64,000 bases of DNA from Rhodoferax sp. (GTDB taxonomy: Bacteria; Pseudomonadota; Gammaproteobacteria; Burkholderiales; Burkholderiaceae_C). The notes beneath the pieces were generated by a model that was not told the origin of the DNA, searched no databases, and saw only the letters and a list, made by a program, of their open reading frames with translations. The stretch spans positions 25,016 to 89,015 of the forward strand of contig NZ_JAURYQ010000008.1 of the NCBI RefSeq assembly GCF_030653815.1. Reading direction: 5' to 3'. Below are positions 17,834 through 24,888 of the stretch, piece after piece. Position 1 is the stretch's first letter, and each line of letters starts with the position of its first letter. The translations under genes were made by a program, and so were the position numbers.

Positions 17834-17866
17834 CTAATCTGTCTTTAATCTATCTCTAATCTGCGG
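17834..17866 (+). repeat. Three AT-rich 11-mers, predicted unwinding element
   Basis: CTAATCTGTCT, TTAATCTATCT and CTAATCTGCGG follow each other without gaps, so TAATCT recurs at 17835, 17846 and 17857, exactly 11 bp apart. Tandem AT-rich 11- to 13-mers next to iterons are where iteron-type origins melt. Confidence 0.65.
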
Positions 17867-17903
17867 CGTTCAAAACTGCCCCTGCATCGGGCTGACCCGG
17901 AGC

Positions 17904-18050
17904 GCCGTGGCACGCACACCCATCGGCTCGCCGGACACCATGATTGCCGCTCACGCCCTGAGCCAACAGGCCCTGCTGGTCACCGACAACACCCGCGAGT
18001 TTGCCAAGTTGCCTGGCTTGCAGCCAGGCAACTGGGTCACAGTTACTTGA
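17904..18050 (+). pseudogene. vapC: C-terminal fragment of a VapC-type PIN-domain toxin
   Basis: The plus strand encodes about 48 residues ending at the TGA at 18048, including ARTPIGSPDTMIAAHALSQQ and ALLVTDNTREFAKLPGL followed by QPGNW. This is the conserved C-terminus of VapC ribonucleases, with the late acidic residues of the PIN site (SPD and TDNTREF). The rest of the gene and its vapB antitoxin are missing, since the frame upstream runs into the origin repeats. It is a relic of a toxin-antitoxin pair lost from the replicon. Confidence 0.75.
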
Positions 18051-18064
18051 TTTGACGCTCGGGC

Positions 18065-18946
18065 TCAGGGCAGTCCGCGAAATCGACCACGCTTCAGCAG
18101 GTGCCTTGATTGACTTGCAGTTGGCAGTTTTGACAGGTGCACCAAGTCTGAAGCATCGATTTTCCAGGTCCAGTGGGTGACTTCTTCCAGTCTTTCCAGG
18201 GCTGACTTCAGGTCCTGCTTGAACCCTTTGATGGCTGAATTTTGACTGCCGCACAGCCGATGAAGGGTGTCAACTTTGACAGGGAAGGGCTTGGCATGAG
18301 AGCTGTAATACCCGTGCAGCCATTGGGCAAGGGGTCGCTTTTTGAGTGCCATGCGCTGGCCAAATTCCACACTTGACCAGCCGTCCAGGCCATAGAGCTC
18401 GATGAGCTTCGGATTCATTTCAATCACGTAACGGCCACTCTGATCGTCCCTGCCACCATGGCTCAGGATGGCCCCAAAATAGGCCCGGTGGCCATCCTTG
18501 ATTTCTACCACGCTGGCCGCCAAGCGCGCAAATGCGCCTTTCAGCCACTCATGCTGGCTTTTGCCGTTGCCACGTCCAATGCACTTCAAGAATTGTGAAG
18601 CAGTGAACTGAATCCTGCACCCCAGCCCGCCAGTTCTGGCCAGTTGCAGGGCTTGTTCCCAGACGTCCAAATCAGGCTGATCCAGTTGCGGACCGGTGTG
18701 AATGATTTTGATACCTTCGACGCTGGCCTTCTGCACGCGCTGCTGGAAAGACCTTGGGCCACGTCGCACCACGCCAAAAAGTGCCGATCTCAGGACGCTG
18801 TTGGGAACTCCCCGGCAAACCTCTGCCCACAGTGGCAACTGCACCTCCAAAGACTTTTCTGCAACGACGGTTTGCAGTGCCGCAGCTTGTTGCACCCGTG
18901 CCTTGGCCAGTGCCAGGTTTTCTTCAAAAGTTCGTTTTTGCCGCAT
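18065..18946 (-). CDS. trfA: Plasmid replication initiator TrfA
   Basis: A 293-residue protein. The start at 18946 is fixed by a TGATG overlap with the upstream helix-turn-helix gene, so the longer open frame can be ignored. The TrfA signature follows: LPLWAEVCRGVPNSVLRSAL, GVVRRGPRSFQQRVQKASVE and GPQLDQPDLDVWEQALQLAR. TrfA binds oriV iterons as a monomer, recruits DnaB and sets copy number. The initiator and the iteron array 0.3 kb away would make this element replication-competent if excised. The C-terminal winged-helix region (RRPLAQWLHGYYSSH-like segment and LHRLCGSQNSAIKGFKQDLK) appears intact. Confidence 0.9.
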   Translation of the reverse strand: MRQKRTFEENLALAKARVQQAAALQTVVAEKSLEVQLPLWAEVCRGVPNSVLRSALFGVVRRGPRSFQQRVQKASVEGIKIIHTGPQLDQPDLDVWEQALQLARTGGLGCRIQFTASQFLKCIGRGNGKSQHEWLKGAFARLAASVVEIKDGHRAYFGAILSHGGRDDQSGRYVIEMNPKLIELYGLDGWSSVEFGQRMALKKRPLAQWLHGYYSSHAKPFPVKVDTLHRLCGSQNSAIKGFKQDLKSALERLEEVTHWTWKIDASDLVHLSKLPTASQSRHLLKRGRFRGLP

Positions 18947-19257
18947 CAACCCGACGCGCCAGTCTGATTCTTGCGAGGCCGACCACGGCCACGTACCGGC
19001 TTGGTCAGTACGACCGTGGTCGAGGTTGCCTGTGCCAGTCCGGGCACTGCGATGCGGCCGGTGGTCGTGGGTGGCAAACCCAAGATAAACGCCTGAATGT
19101 CCGATGACCGCCACCGAACCGATGTGCCAATTTTTACAGGGGGAGGGAAGCCGACTGGCGGTGTTTTTCGCCCGTATTGCCAATTCCAAATAGATGCTTC
19201 ACTGATCTTGAGTATTGCCGCAACATCAGCAGCAGCCAGGAGTTCCAAACTTTGCAT
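18946..19257 (-). CDS. Helix-turn-helix regulator translationally coupled to trfA
   Basis: A 103-residue protein starting at ATG 19257. A TTG further upstream lies inside a palindrome and is unlikely. Residues 5-55 form an AlpA/MerR-like DNA-binding helix-turn-helix (AAADVAAILKISEASIWNWQ, then a basic wing with GFPPPVKIGTSVRWRSSDIQ), and the tail is basic (RGRGRPRKN, an AT-hook-like RGRP core). It overlaps trfA by one base (TGATG) and is preceded at once by a near-perfect palindrome, so it probably represses its own and trfA transcription, acting as copy-number control. Confidence 0.75.
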   Translation of the reverse strand: MQSLELLAAADVAAILKISEASIWNWQYGRKTPPVGFPPPVKIGTSVRWRSSDIQAFILGLPPTTTGRIAVPGLAQATSTTVVLTKPVRGRGRPRKNQTGASG

Positions 19258-19260
19258 TCT

Positions 19261-19282
19261 GATCAACTTTTGAAAGTTGATC
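19261..19282. promoter_or_regulatory. Palindromic operator upstream of the trfA operon
   Basis: GATCAACTTT and AAAGTTGATC are perfect 10-bp arms separated by TG, 4 bp upstream of the regulator ATG. The position covers the expected ribosome-site or promoter region, so binding would block expression of the regulator-trfA pair. Confidence 0.7.
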
Positions 19283-19350
19283 CCAGCGAGATTCTTGGAG
19301 GTTTTGCGCGCCCACGCAGTCGGCGGACGGGATCGATAACCCGCCGACGC

Positions 19351-19827
19351 TCACGCGCAGGCGGTTGGCGGGCACGGAGAAAGCTTGGGCGTGAGCGTGT
19401 CGGTCACCGTGCACAGGACCGATTTGACGATTGAACGCACGTGCAGTTCTGCTGCAACGATTGCTTTTATGGCCGACCAAAGAACCGATGATTGCGCCAC
19501 AACCCTTGCGATTGCAGCGCGCCGCAGTATCCTGACAATATTTTGTTGATGTTCATCCCTGACCCTGTTTTTTTGTTTGATTACGTACTCTATTTGAGCC
19601 GCCTTACCGTTTCCTGATTGTGTTGCGAGGTGTGCCAATTTGACAAATATCATGCCAAGCACAAGACATGCAGCTTGACCATAAAAATTGCCGGAAACAA
19701 TTTCGAATTGCATGGCGCAGACAAGCAGCAACTCAAGGGCCAACATTAACTTGCCATATGTTTTTTGAATAAAAATGGTGTTGATGAGCTTGTCATGACG
19801 GTGATTGAATATCGCAAGGTCACGCAT
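19351..19827 (-). CDS. Hypothetical membrane protein between trbB and the replication genes
   Basis: A 158-residue protein with two hydrophobic segments at about 27-45 and 49-67 (LMLALELLLVCAMQF and AACLVLGMIFVKLAHLA), followed by a charged helical region (EYVIKQKNRVRDEHQQNIVR) and a mostly hydrophobic C-terminal part. It begins 12 bp after trbB and runs in the same direction, so it is probably expressed with it. I do not recognise the family. The position is compatible with an accessory mating-pair or entry-exclusion protein, but nothing in the sequence proves that. Confidence 0.55.
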   Translation of the reverse strand: MRDLAIFNHRHDKLINTIFIQKTYGKLMLALELLLVCAMQFEIVSGNFYGQAACLVLGMIFVKLAHLATQSGNGKAAQIEYVIKQKNRVRDEHQQNIVRILRRAAIARVVAQSSVLWSAIKAIVAAELHVRSIVKSVLCTVTDTLTPKLSPCPPTACA

Positions 19828-19839
19828 GATTTTTCTGAC

Positions 19840-20805
19840 TCATCCAAGTCGTCTCAGCTCGAAACCAATGGCGCTCGACCAATTGGTAACTTCGGCGACT
19901 TCATCGATCATCCGACCAGTTGAATTTCTTTTGATTGAAATCACCAGGTTGACCGCTTCGCTAATCAACTTTGGCGCTGCGGGTACGCCAGCCTCTTGAA
20001 TGAGTTGGCCGACTCTTACCAAAGCCGCACCAGTGGAATTGGCATGCACAGTGCCAATGCCGCCAGGGTGTCCTGTATTCCAGGCCTTGAGCAGCGCCAG
20101 AGCCGACTTGTCCCTGACTTCACCCACAACAATCCGGTCTGGCCGTAAGCGAAGCGTGGCTCGCAATAAACTGACTTGGTCAATATTGGCAGACGTTCTT
20201 AAAAATACCGTGTTTTTGACGCTGCATTGCAGCTCCAGTACGTCTTCGATGATCACGATCCGGTGATCCGGGGTAATGTTGGAAATCTCATTCAAAACGG
20301 CGTTCGCCAAAGTCGTTTTGCCAGAGCCAGTGCCCCCGGCAATCAGGATATTTTTTCTGTCTGCAACCGCCGTTTTGATCAATGTGGCTTGCAGCTCAGT
20401 CATCACTCCCGTGCGAACATAGTCAGCCAGGCTGAAAATCAGTGTTGCCTTTTTTCTGATGGCAAAAGTTGGCGCTGGCACAACCGGTGGAATCAAGGCT
20501 TCAAACCGCGAACCATCCAAGGGCAACTCGCATTCCAGAATCGGGTTGTCCGCGTTGACCGTGGTACCCAGCATGGCCGCCACCGTGGCAACAATGGACA
20601 TGGCTCGTACACGGTCAATCTTGCCAATGCATTGCATCCCACCTACATGGGAATCGGTCCAGAGGTCGCCAGACGGATTAAGCATGATCTCCACCACCTG
20701 GTCATCAGCCAGGGCGGCCAGGATGTCAGTCCCGAGGGCGCGCCGCAGCGCATCATCCGACCTGCGGTGGAACTCATGGCTGGACGTGTTTTGGTGTGGG
20801 CTCAT
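19840..20805 (-). CDS. trbB: Conjugal transfer ATPase TrbB (VirB11 family)
   Basis: A 321-residue hexameric traffic ATPase. The ATG at 20805 is chosen over a TTG at 20862 because the TrbB family begins at this point (RRALGTDILAALADDQVVEI, then MLNPSGDLW). Walker A is GGTGSGKTTLANAV near residue 158, followed by the Asp box (HRIVIIEDVLELQC), Walker B region and HANSTGAALVR with the conserved His. VirB11 switches the system between pilus building and DNA transfer. Here it is separated from trbC by the replication module, whereas trbB-C-D-E are contiguous in RK2, so the operon has been rearranged around oriV/trfA. Confidence 0.93.
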   Translation of the reverse strand: MSPHQNTSSHEFHRRSDDALRRALGTDILAALADDQVVEIMLNPSGDLWTDSHVGGMQCIGKIDRVRAMSIVATVAAMLGTTVNADNPILECELPLDGSRFEALIPPVVPAPTFAIRKKATLIFSLADYVRTGVMTELQATLIKTAVADRKNILIAGGTGSGKTTLANAVLNEISNITPDHRIVIIEDVLELQCSVKNTVFLRTSANIDQVSLLRATLRLRPDRIVVGEVRDKSALALLKAWNTGHPGGIGTVHANSTGAALVRVGQLIQEAGVPAAPKLISEAVNLVISIKRNSTGRMIDEVAEVTNWSSAIGFELRRLG

Positions 20806-20897
20806 GCGGGCATACCGCACATCCGCAATCAGTCGGCGCAACCACTTTTTGAGGTAAGTCAACCCGTAAAGACGACTGAATTTGAGGGGTATTGCGG

Positions 20898-21000
20898 TTG
20901 AATACTGGCTGTCGGCTGTCTGAATATTGGCCAGACACTGGCCTTATTTCGAGGTATTTATTCTGCTTGTGAAATTGTGGCCACTCGGTACATTTACCGA
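20898..21000. promoter_or_regulatory. Divergent promoter region between trbB and the plus-strand pair
   Basis: The gap contains a direct repeat (GAATACTGGC at about 20900 and GAATATTGGC about 24 bp later) and a short inverted repeat TCGGT-acattt-ACCGA near 20985. Either could be an operator for the divergent transfer and accessory genes. No assignment to a known regulator is possible by eye. Confidence 0.35.
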
Positions 21001-21026
21001 CATCAACACATTCGCAGGGGATCAAA

Positions 21027-21383
21027 ATGAAGGTATCGGAAGTTGCCAACCACATCGTTCAAACGGCCAATTCGGATGAACTCAAAAGTCTTCAAACCTT
21101 GAAGACGGTTTGCAACAGTGACTCTGCGTTTGTGGCGGCAGTCAAGAAATACCAAGCGTATCAAAAATTGCTACAGAAGGCATTCTTGCTGAGCCGAACC
21201 TGGCAGAAATTAGGTCAAGCCCGTACATGGAAAATTACCATCAAAGCGCTGCAGGCCGCACTCAAGGCGATGGTGGCCGGGTTCAAACGCTTGACAGAAT
21301 TTGCCGAGTTGCCAGATTCATTGAAAAGGCAGATTGAGAAACTAATCAAGACGAATAGCTTGCAAATATCGCCTGCTTGGTGA
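21027..21383 (+). CDS. Hypothetical helical protein
   Basis: A 118-residue protein with an AGGGG ribosome site 7 nt before the ATG. It is predicted to be almost wholly alpha-helical and basic (VKKYQAYQKLLQKAFLLSRT, ALQAALKAMVAGFKRLTEFA), with no membrane segment or Cys. It runs on the plus strand, opposite to the transfer genes, and is followed closely by the sigma-like gene. No family is recognised. The pair could be a regulator and its partner. Confidence 0.55.
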   Translation: MKVSEVANHIVQTANSDELKSLQTLKTVCNSDSAFVAAVKKYQAYQKLLQKAFLLSRTWQKLGQARTWKITIKALQAALKAMVAGFKRLTEFAELPDSLKRQIEKLIKTNSLQISPAW

Positions 21384-21415
21384 ATAGCTTAATAAATCCG
21401 CAAAGGTGGTTCTTG

Positions 21416-21970
21416 ATGGATACAAAACACTTCAGATCCTTGTCGAAAAAATGGGCTTTCAAACTGCGTGAAGATGCACGGGATATTGAGCAGGAAATTA
21501 TTGTTTTTTATCTCACTCGGCAATCAGAAAACAAGAACCTGGATATCTTTCGACCCGGCCATGAAGGCGCACTGTTTGAGCTACTGAAGCACAAAATCAG
21601 GGGCAACAACCTGGAAAGCTTGGGTGGCAGTGGCAGACGATTGGGTGGCGTGGGTGACGAAGACGATGCTGGCGAGATCGACATTCACGACGAGTTTGAG
21701 TCGCCAAATGAAAAGGCCGATCAGCTCGACAAGCGGCTGCAATTTGAGCAGGTGTTCTGCCAGGAACTGGACCAAATTGATGAACTGAACAATTTGGCCG
21801 GTAGCGACTTGGGCGATGCCTTTGGCTTCACGGGTGCAAATGGCCGGGCCGTTTTGTCCCAACTCAAAAAGCAAATTGTCGCCAGCGCACAAAAGCGGTT
21901 CAACGCCAATTTGCGGGCTGTAAAGCCGTCCTCACGGGCGAAAGCCCGGCAGCAAACGGCGACGGCGTAA
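21416..21970 (+). CDS. Putative sigma-70-like regulator on the plasmid backbone
   Basis: A 184-residue protein from ATG 21416 with AAAGGTGG upstream. The first 60 residues (LREDARDIEQEIIVFYLTRQ, then a GALFELLKHKIRG helix) resemble region 2 of ECF-type sigma factors, where DxxQE is typical. The rest is acidic and a classical region 4 helix-turn-helix is not obvious, so it could instead be an anti-activator or a phage-type transcription factor. Its last 71 bp overlap tail-to-tail with the VirB1-like gene, which hints at antisense interference between the two. Confidence in the coding status is good, in the sigma assignment low. Confidence 0.5.
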   Translation: MDTKHFRSLSKKWAFKLREDARDIEQEIIVFYLTRQSENKNLDIFRPGHEGALFELLKHKIRGNNLESLGGSGRRLGGVGDEDDAGEIDIHDEFESPNEKADQLDKRLQFEQVFCQELDQIDELNNLAGSDLGDAFGFTGANGRAVLSQLKKQIVASAQKRFNANLRAVKPSSRAKARQQTATA

Positions 21971-22484
21971 CCGTCAGTCGCACGGCCGCCATGGCGGCAG
22001 GGTTGGCTGCAAAAGAAGATGTTTCAGGAAGTTTTGCCAGATGTCCACCGGGTATCGCTGGCACCTTCACTCCGGCTTGTCCAAACACCTTTTGGGCGTA
22101 GGTAGCCCCGATTTTTGAATCCGACCGGCCGGTGTTGTACATGCTCAGGGCGCCGCCGAGCGAGCCGGCTCTTCCATAGCTCGCAGCCAGAATGTTTGCC
22201 CCGGCAGCAATGTTGGTGCAGGGGTCGAACACCTGTTCCACAGTCAGCCCCAGCGCGGGCAAATTTTTGCTATTGATTTGCGCCAACCCCATATCAACAC
22301 TTTCGCCACGGCCGACAGCCGCCACCGCAGCGGCCACGGCCACAGCTTTGGACTCAAAGGCCATTGATTTTCTTGTCGTGTTGTTGTTGACCAGCCAGGA
22401 CTGGCCGCCGGATTCCTGCTTCACAACAGCGGCCATGGTGACCGTATCGACGGCGGGTGCACACATCATCAAGAGCTCAAGCAC
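21900..22484 (-). CDS. Lytic transglycosylase, VirB1-like
   Basis: About 194 residues from a GTG at 22484. ATG codons 15-18 bp later are alternative starts, and upstream in-frame sequence is only the shadow of the preceding gene. The SLT fold is clear: AAVVKQESGGQSWLV with the catalytic Glu, DMGLAQINSKNLPALGL, ANILAASYGRAGSLGGALSM and YNTGRS. VirB1 enzymes open the peptidoglycan for the secretion apparatus. No signal peptide is evident, which is unusual but seen in some family members. Its C-terminus overlaps the plus-strand gene by 71 bp. Confidence 0.85.
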   Translation of the reverse strand: MLELLMMCAPAVDTVTMAAVVKQESGGQSWLVNNNTTRKSMAFESKAVAVAAAVAAVGRGESVDMGLAQINSKNLPALGLTVEQVFDPCTNIAAGANILAASYGRAGSLGGALSMYNTGRSDSKIGATYAQKVFGQAGVKVPAIPGGHLAKLPETSSFAANPAAMAAVRLTVTPSPFAAGLSPVRTALQPANWR

Positions 22485-22494
22485 GGCGCCCCCG

Positions 22495-23106
22495 TCACCC
22501 AAATTTGGAGCCGATGATGAAAGCCGCCACGGTTGAAAACGCACCCAACCCGACAGCGGCCAACACGTAAAGCGACATGAATGCCTCGCGGGCTGCAGCC
22601 AGGAGCTTGGCATCATCCAGGTCAACTTTGACCCGCCCAGGCGCAGCCTCCAAAGCATCCACTACCGCCTCAGCAACTGCAGGTTTCAGCGTCTCACCGA
22701 CACGGCGCGGGAATTTTTGCAGTTCCCCACGCATGGCAGTCATCATGACCACAATCGACTCAAGGCTGTCATCATCGTGACCAGGTCCTTTCGCCTGCCC
22801 CGGCGCACCTTTGACCAATGCGCCAGACAGCGCTTCAAATTCGATGCGCATGGCTGCAGCAGGCACCTGGCGCAACAATACTGGCAAGAGCCAGATCCAG
22901 TTGGGATCACTCTCACCCATGCCGGCACGCACCGCCACGTCAACAATGTGTTGCACATCAGATGGCAGGCCAGAGGGCGCGAGCCGGGCCGCCAGTTCAT
23001 CAATCAAGGTGCCAGCGCGGCGTGCAAGCGCCGCGGCGGGCAAAGGCGAGATGACCCCGGAAATGGAGTTGCCGATGCGCCGATCTTCATCATCAGCACC
23101 ACTCAT
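22495..23106 (-). CDS. Hypothetical protein with C-terminal membrane helix (StbC position)
   Basis: A 203-residue protein with a predicted cytoplasmic helical body (PAAALARRAGTLIDELAARL, ALEAAPGRVKVDLDDAKLLA) and a single C-terminal transmembrane helix (LYVLAAVGLGAFSTVAAFII). It overlaps the ParA-like gene by 4 bp (ATGA), so the two are coupled. The order DNA-binding protein, ParA-like ATPase, small third protein matches the stbABC stability operon of R388-type plasmids, and this would be the stbC position. That is inference from gene order, not sequence recognition. A tail-anchored partner could tether the ATPase to the membrane. Confidence 0.6.
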   Translation of the reverse strand: MSGADDEDRRIGNSISGVISPLPAAALARRAGTLIDELAARLAPSGLPSDVQHIVDVAVRAGMGESDPNWIWLLPVLLRQVPAAAMRIEFEALSGALVKGAPGQAKGPGHDDDSLESIVVMMTAMRGELQKFPRRVGETLKPAVAEAVVDALEAAPGRVKVDLDDAKLLAAAREAFMSLYVLAAVGLGAFSTVAAFIIGSKFG

Positions 23107-23861
23107 CTGGAAGACTCAAGGGCAGCCAGTTTGCGTCCGGCAATGCCACGGTAGGTTTGGGCGACCGTGCGCGTGCCGATGGCCACACCGGATCCCGGAA
23201 AATTGCCCTTGTCGATCACCGTGTGCAGGGGCATCGAACCGATTAACTCGGCCGCGCGCGGCATCATGGCAGGCAATTCCAGCTCCGACCATGCATAGTC
23301 CTCGCCACTTAAGAGGGTCTTCCGGATGCTTGATTTGTCCCAGAATTCAAAAGACTTGCCGGGCCCGTGCTTCAGATTGATCAGCACCACCCCGTTTTGG
23401 TAAAACATGGGGCTTTTGCCAACGCGGGCCTCCAGTTGATTCGTGCTCGATGCATCAATGCCCATCACCCAGATCGGTGTCGGATTCATCAATGCCATCA
23501 GGCTTAACACTGACTCCGTGATGTAAAGACCGGCCGCAGACGGCAAGGAAAAAACAAGGCGGATTTTGTCCGTTTCATTGATCTGGGTTTCAGCCAATTC
23601 GTTGATCAGATTCAGCCAGTCGTCTTCTGATTTGATTGGGCGTTGCAGGCCTATGACATGGATGTTGTTGACAGCCTCATTTTTGTAGCCGTTGTCACAC
23701 ACCACATCCGGGTTCATGGGATCCGCGTCAATGACAATCAATTTGTCAATCTTTGGCATTCCCGACACTTCATGGTTGATGAAGCTGTCTACCAGGCACC
23801 GGGAGACGAAGCTTTTGCCCACGCCGCCTTTGTCGCCGTCCACAAAATACGATTTGATCAT
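23103..23861 (-). CDS. ParA/MinD-family ATPase, StbB-like
   Basis: A 252-residue P-loop ATPase. Start 23861 is preferred to 23867 because AAAGGA then lies at a suitable distance. The deviant Walker A is GDKGGVGKSFVSR, and an acidic Walker-B-like strand is KLIVIDADPMNPDV. The later segment IWVMGIDASSTNQLEAR is typical of StbB/TraL-like relatives rather than classical chromosome-type ParA. StbB supports plasmid localisation and conjugation. It sits between a DNA-binding gene and a tail-anchored protein and overlaps the latter by 4 bp. Confidence 0.8.
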   Translation of the reverse strand: MIKSYFVDGDKGGVGKSFVSRCLVDSFINHEVSGMPKIDKLIVIDADPMNPDVVCDNGYKNEAVNNIHVIGLQRPIKSEDDWLNLINELAETQINETDKIRLVFSLPSAAGLYITESVLSLMALMNPTPIWVMGIDASSTNQLEARVGKSPMFYQNGVVLINLKHGPGKSFEFWDKSSIRKTLLSGEDYAWSELELPAMMPRAAELIGSMPLHTVIDKGNFPGSGVAIGTRTVAQTYRGIAGRKLAALESSR

Positions 23862-23897
23862 GACCATCCTTTGAGTTGTTTAAATTCGTGCAAGAAG

Positions 23898-24641
23898 CTA
23901 TTGGCTTGATTTCCACTTGGCGATGGCTTCGTCATACTGGAGTAGCGCGCGTTCGTACATGCCTCGTATCCTGTTTTCTGCGGCAATGATTTCGAACATG
24001 CCGTCGGGGATTTTTGCGTTGTCAGGGATAGTCTTGGAGACGGTCAAATAGTCATCAATATTCATCCTGGTGACGTCCAGCAATTCGCCTTTCACTTCGA
24101 TGAATTTGAGCCTGGTGATTTCGTCTGGAAATACAGTTTGACTTGCCCCAATTGGTTGGGCTGCGCCATGTTTTCCACCTGACCGCGCCGTATCTGTGGT
24201 CACCGGCTTTGCCTGTTCATCAGGGTTGCGAGTCAGTTCGGTTGCCATGGGCGCGGAGTCCGTCTCGGCAGCAAGAGCAGAGTAGGGCGTATCACCTTGA
24301 GCTTTGGCAGGCGTAAGCGGTTGAATTTGAAGACATGACGCTGATGGGGCCGGAGCCGCTGCACCGGGGAACCTGGGTTTTTTGCCTCTTTTTAATGGCT
24401 TCAGCCCGCGCTCTTCCCGAACTATGCCAAGGTGGCGAACAAGGTGCCCCTTGGTGATCTTTATGTCATGTTTTTGAAGCGCAGATGCGATTCTCTCCAG
24501 CGACATGCCCTGACCCAAAAAATCTTCAATGACCTCGAAGGCCGACCGCACGATCAGAGCGGGGTCGTCCTTTTGGGCAAGTTCAATTTCTTCACGAAGA
24601 ATTGAATCGATTTCTGAGCTGATGCTTTGCATAATCCCCAT
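23898..24641 (-). CDS. DNA-binding protein, StbA-like plasmid stability factor
   Basis: About 247 residues from ATG 24641. ATG 24632 is an alternative, and further upstream sequence is not coding in this frame. Residues 25-75 contain a helix-turn-helix (AFEVIEDFLGQGMSLERIAS then LQKHDIKITKGHLVRHL), like the mobile-element regulators that recognise direct repeats. A basic KRGKKPRFPG segment and a Pro/Ala/Thr-rich linker follow, then a C-terminal helical domain (ITRLKFIEVKGELLDVTRMN). Four GACAGGC-type repeats lie directly upstream. StbA of R388 binds direct repeats in its own promoter, so the arrangement fits, but the name is inferred. Confidence 0.6.
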   Translation of the reverse strand: MGIMQSISSEIDSILREEIELAQKDDPALIVRSAFEVIEDFLGQGMSLERIASALQKHDIKITKGHLVRHLGIVREERGLKPLKRGKKPRFPGAAAPAPSASCLQIQPLTPAKAQGDTPYSALAAETDSAPMATELTRNPDEQAKPVTTDTARSGGKHGAAQPIGASQTVFPDEITRLKFIEVKGELLDVTRMNIDDYLTVSKTIPDNAKIPDGMFEIIAAENRIRGMYERALLQYDEAIAKWKSSQ

Positions 24642-24666
24642 ACCGACAGGGTGCAAGTTGTGGTGC

Positions 24667-24718
24667 GACAGGCGGCACGACAGCAGGCACAACCTGCATG
24701 ACAGGCACGCTGACAGGC
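24667..24718. repeat. GACAGGC direct repeats upstream of the stbA-like gene
   Basis: GACAGGC occurs at 24667, 24700 and 24712, and an interrupted copy (GACAGCAGGC) at 24679. Starts are spaced 12, 21 and 12 bp, giving two pairs. They lie 26-77 bp upstream of the stbA-like start and are candidate binding sites for that protein, or part of an oriT region. Confidence 0.55.
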
Positions 24719-24888
24719 GAATCAATTCACCAGCAACGTGGGGGGTAGCCGCAACTGAAGTGTGCAGGGTAAGGGCCTTGTGCCCACGTTTTTTTGCTGC
24801 ACAAAAACTTGGCAGCGGCCCCCTGCTCAGGGCGTTGCCCCGAGACCCGCACTCAAACACCACGCGTCGCGCTTCGCTTGACTTGAAG

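Larger units (their letters stand above)
17649..17866. other. Predicted plasmid replication origin (oriV)
   Basis: Within 220 bp there is a consensus DnaA box (TTATCCACA, 17649-17657), five 18-bp iterons (17662-17767) and three AT-rich 11-mers in exact register (17834-17866). This is the classical arrangement of an iteron origin: host DnaA site, initiator-binding repeats and duplex-unwinding element. The trfA initiator gene lies 0.2 kb away. The same order is known from IncP (RK2) oriV, whose 17-bp iterons are also about 22 bp apart. Confidence 0.8.

Noticed and set aside
24642..24888. Possible oriT/nic site upstream of the stbA-like gene
   Set aside because: No match to a known nic consensus could be recognised and no relaxase is present. 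Only the direct repeats are reported.
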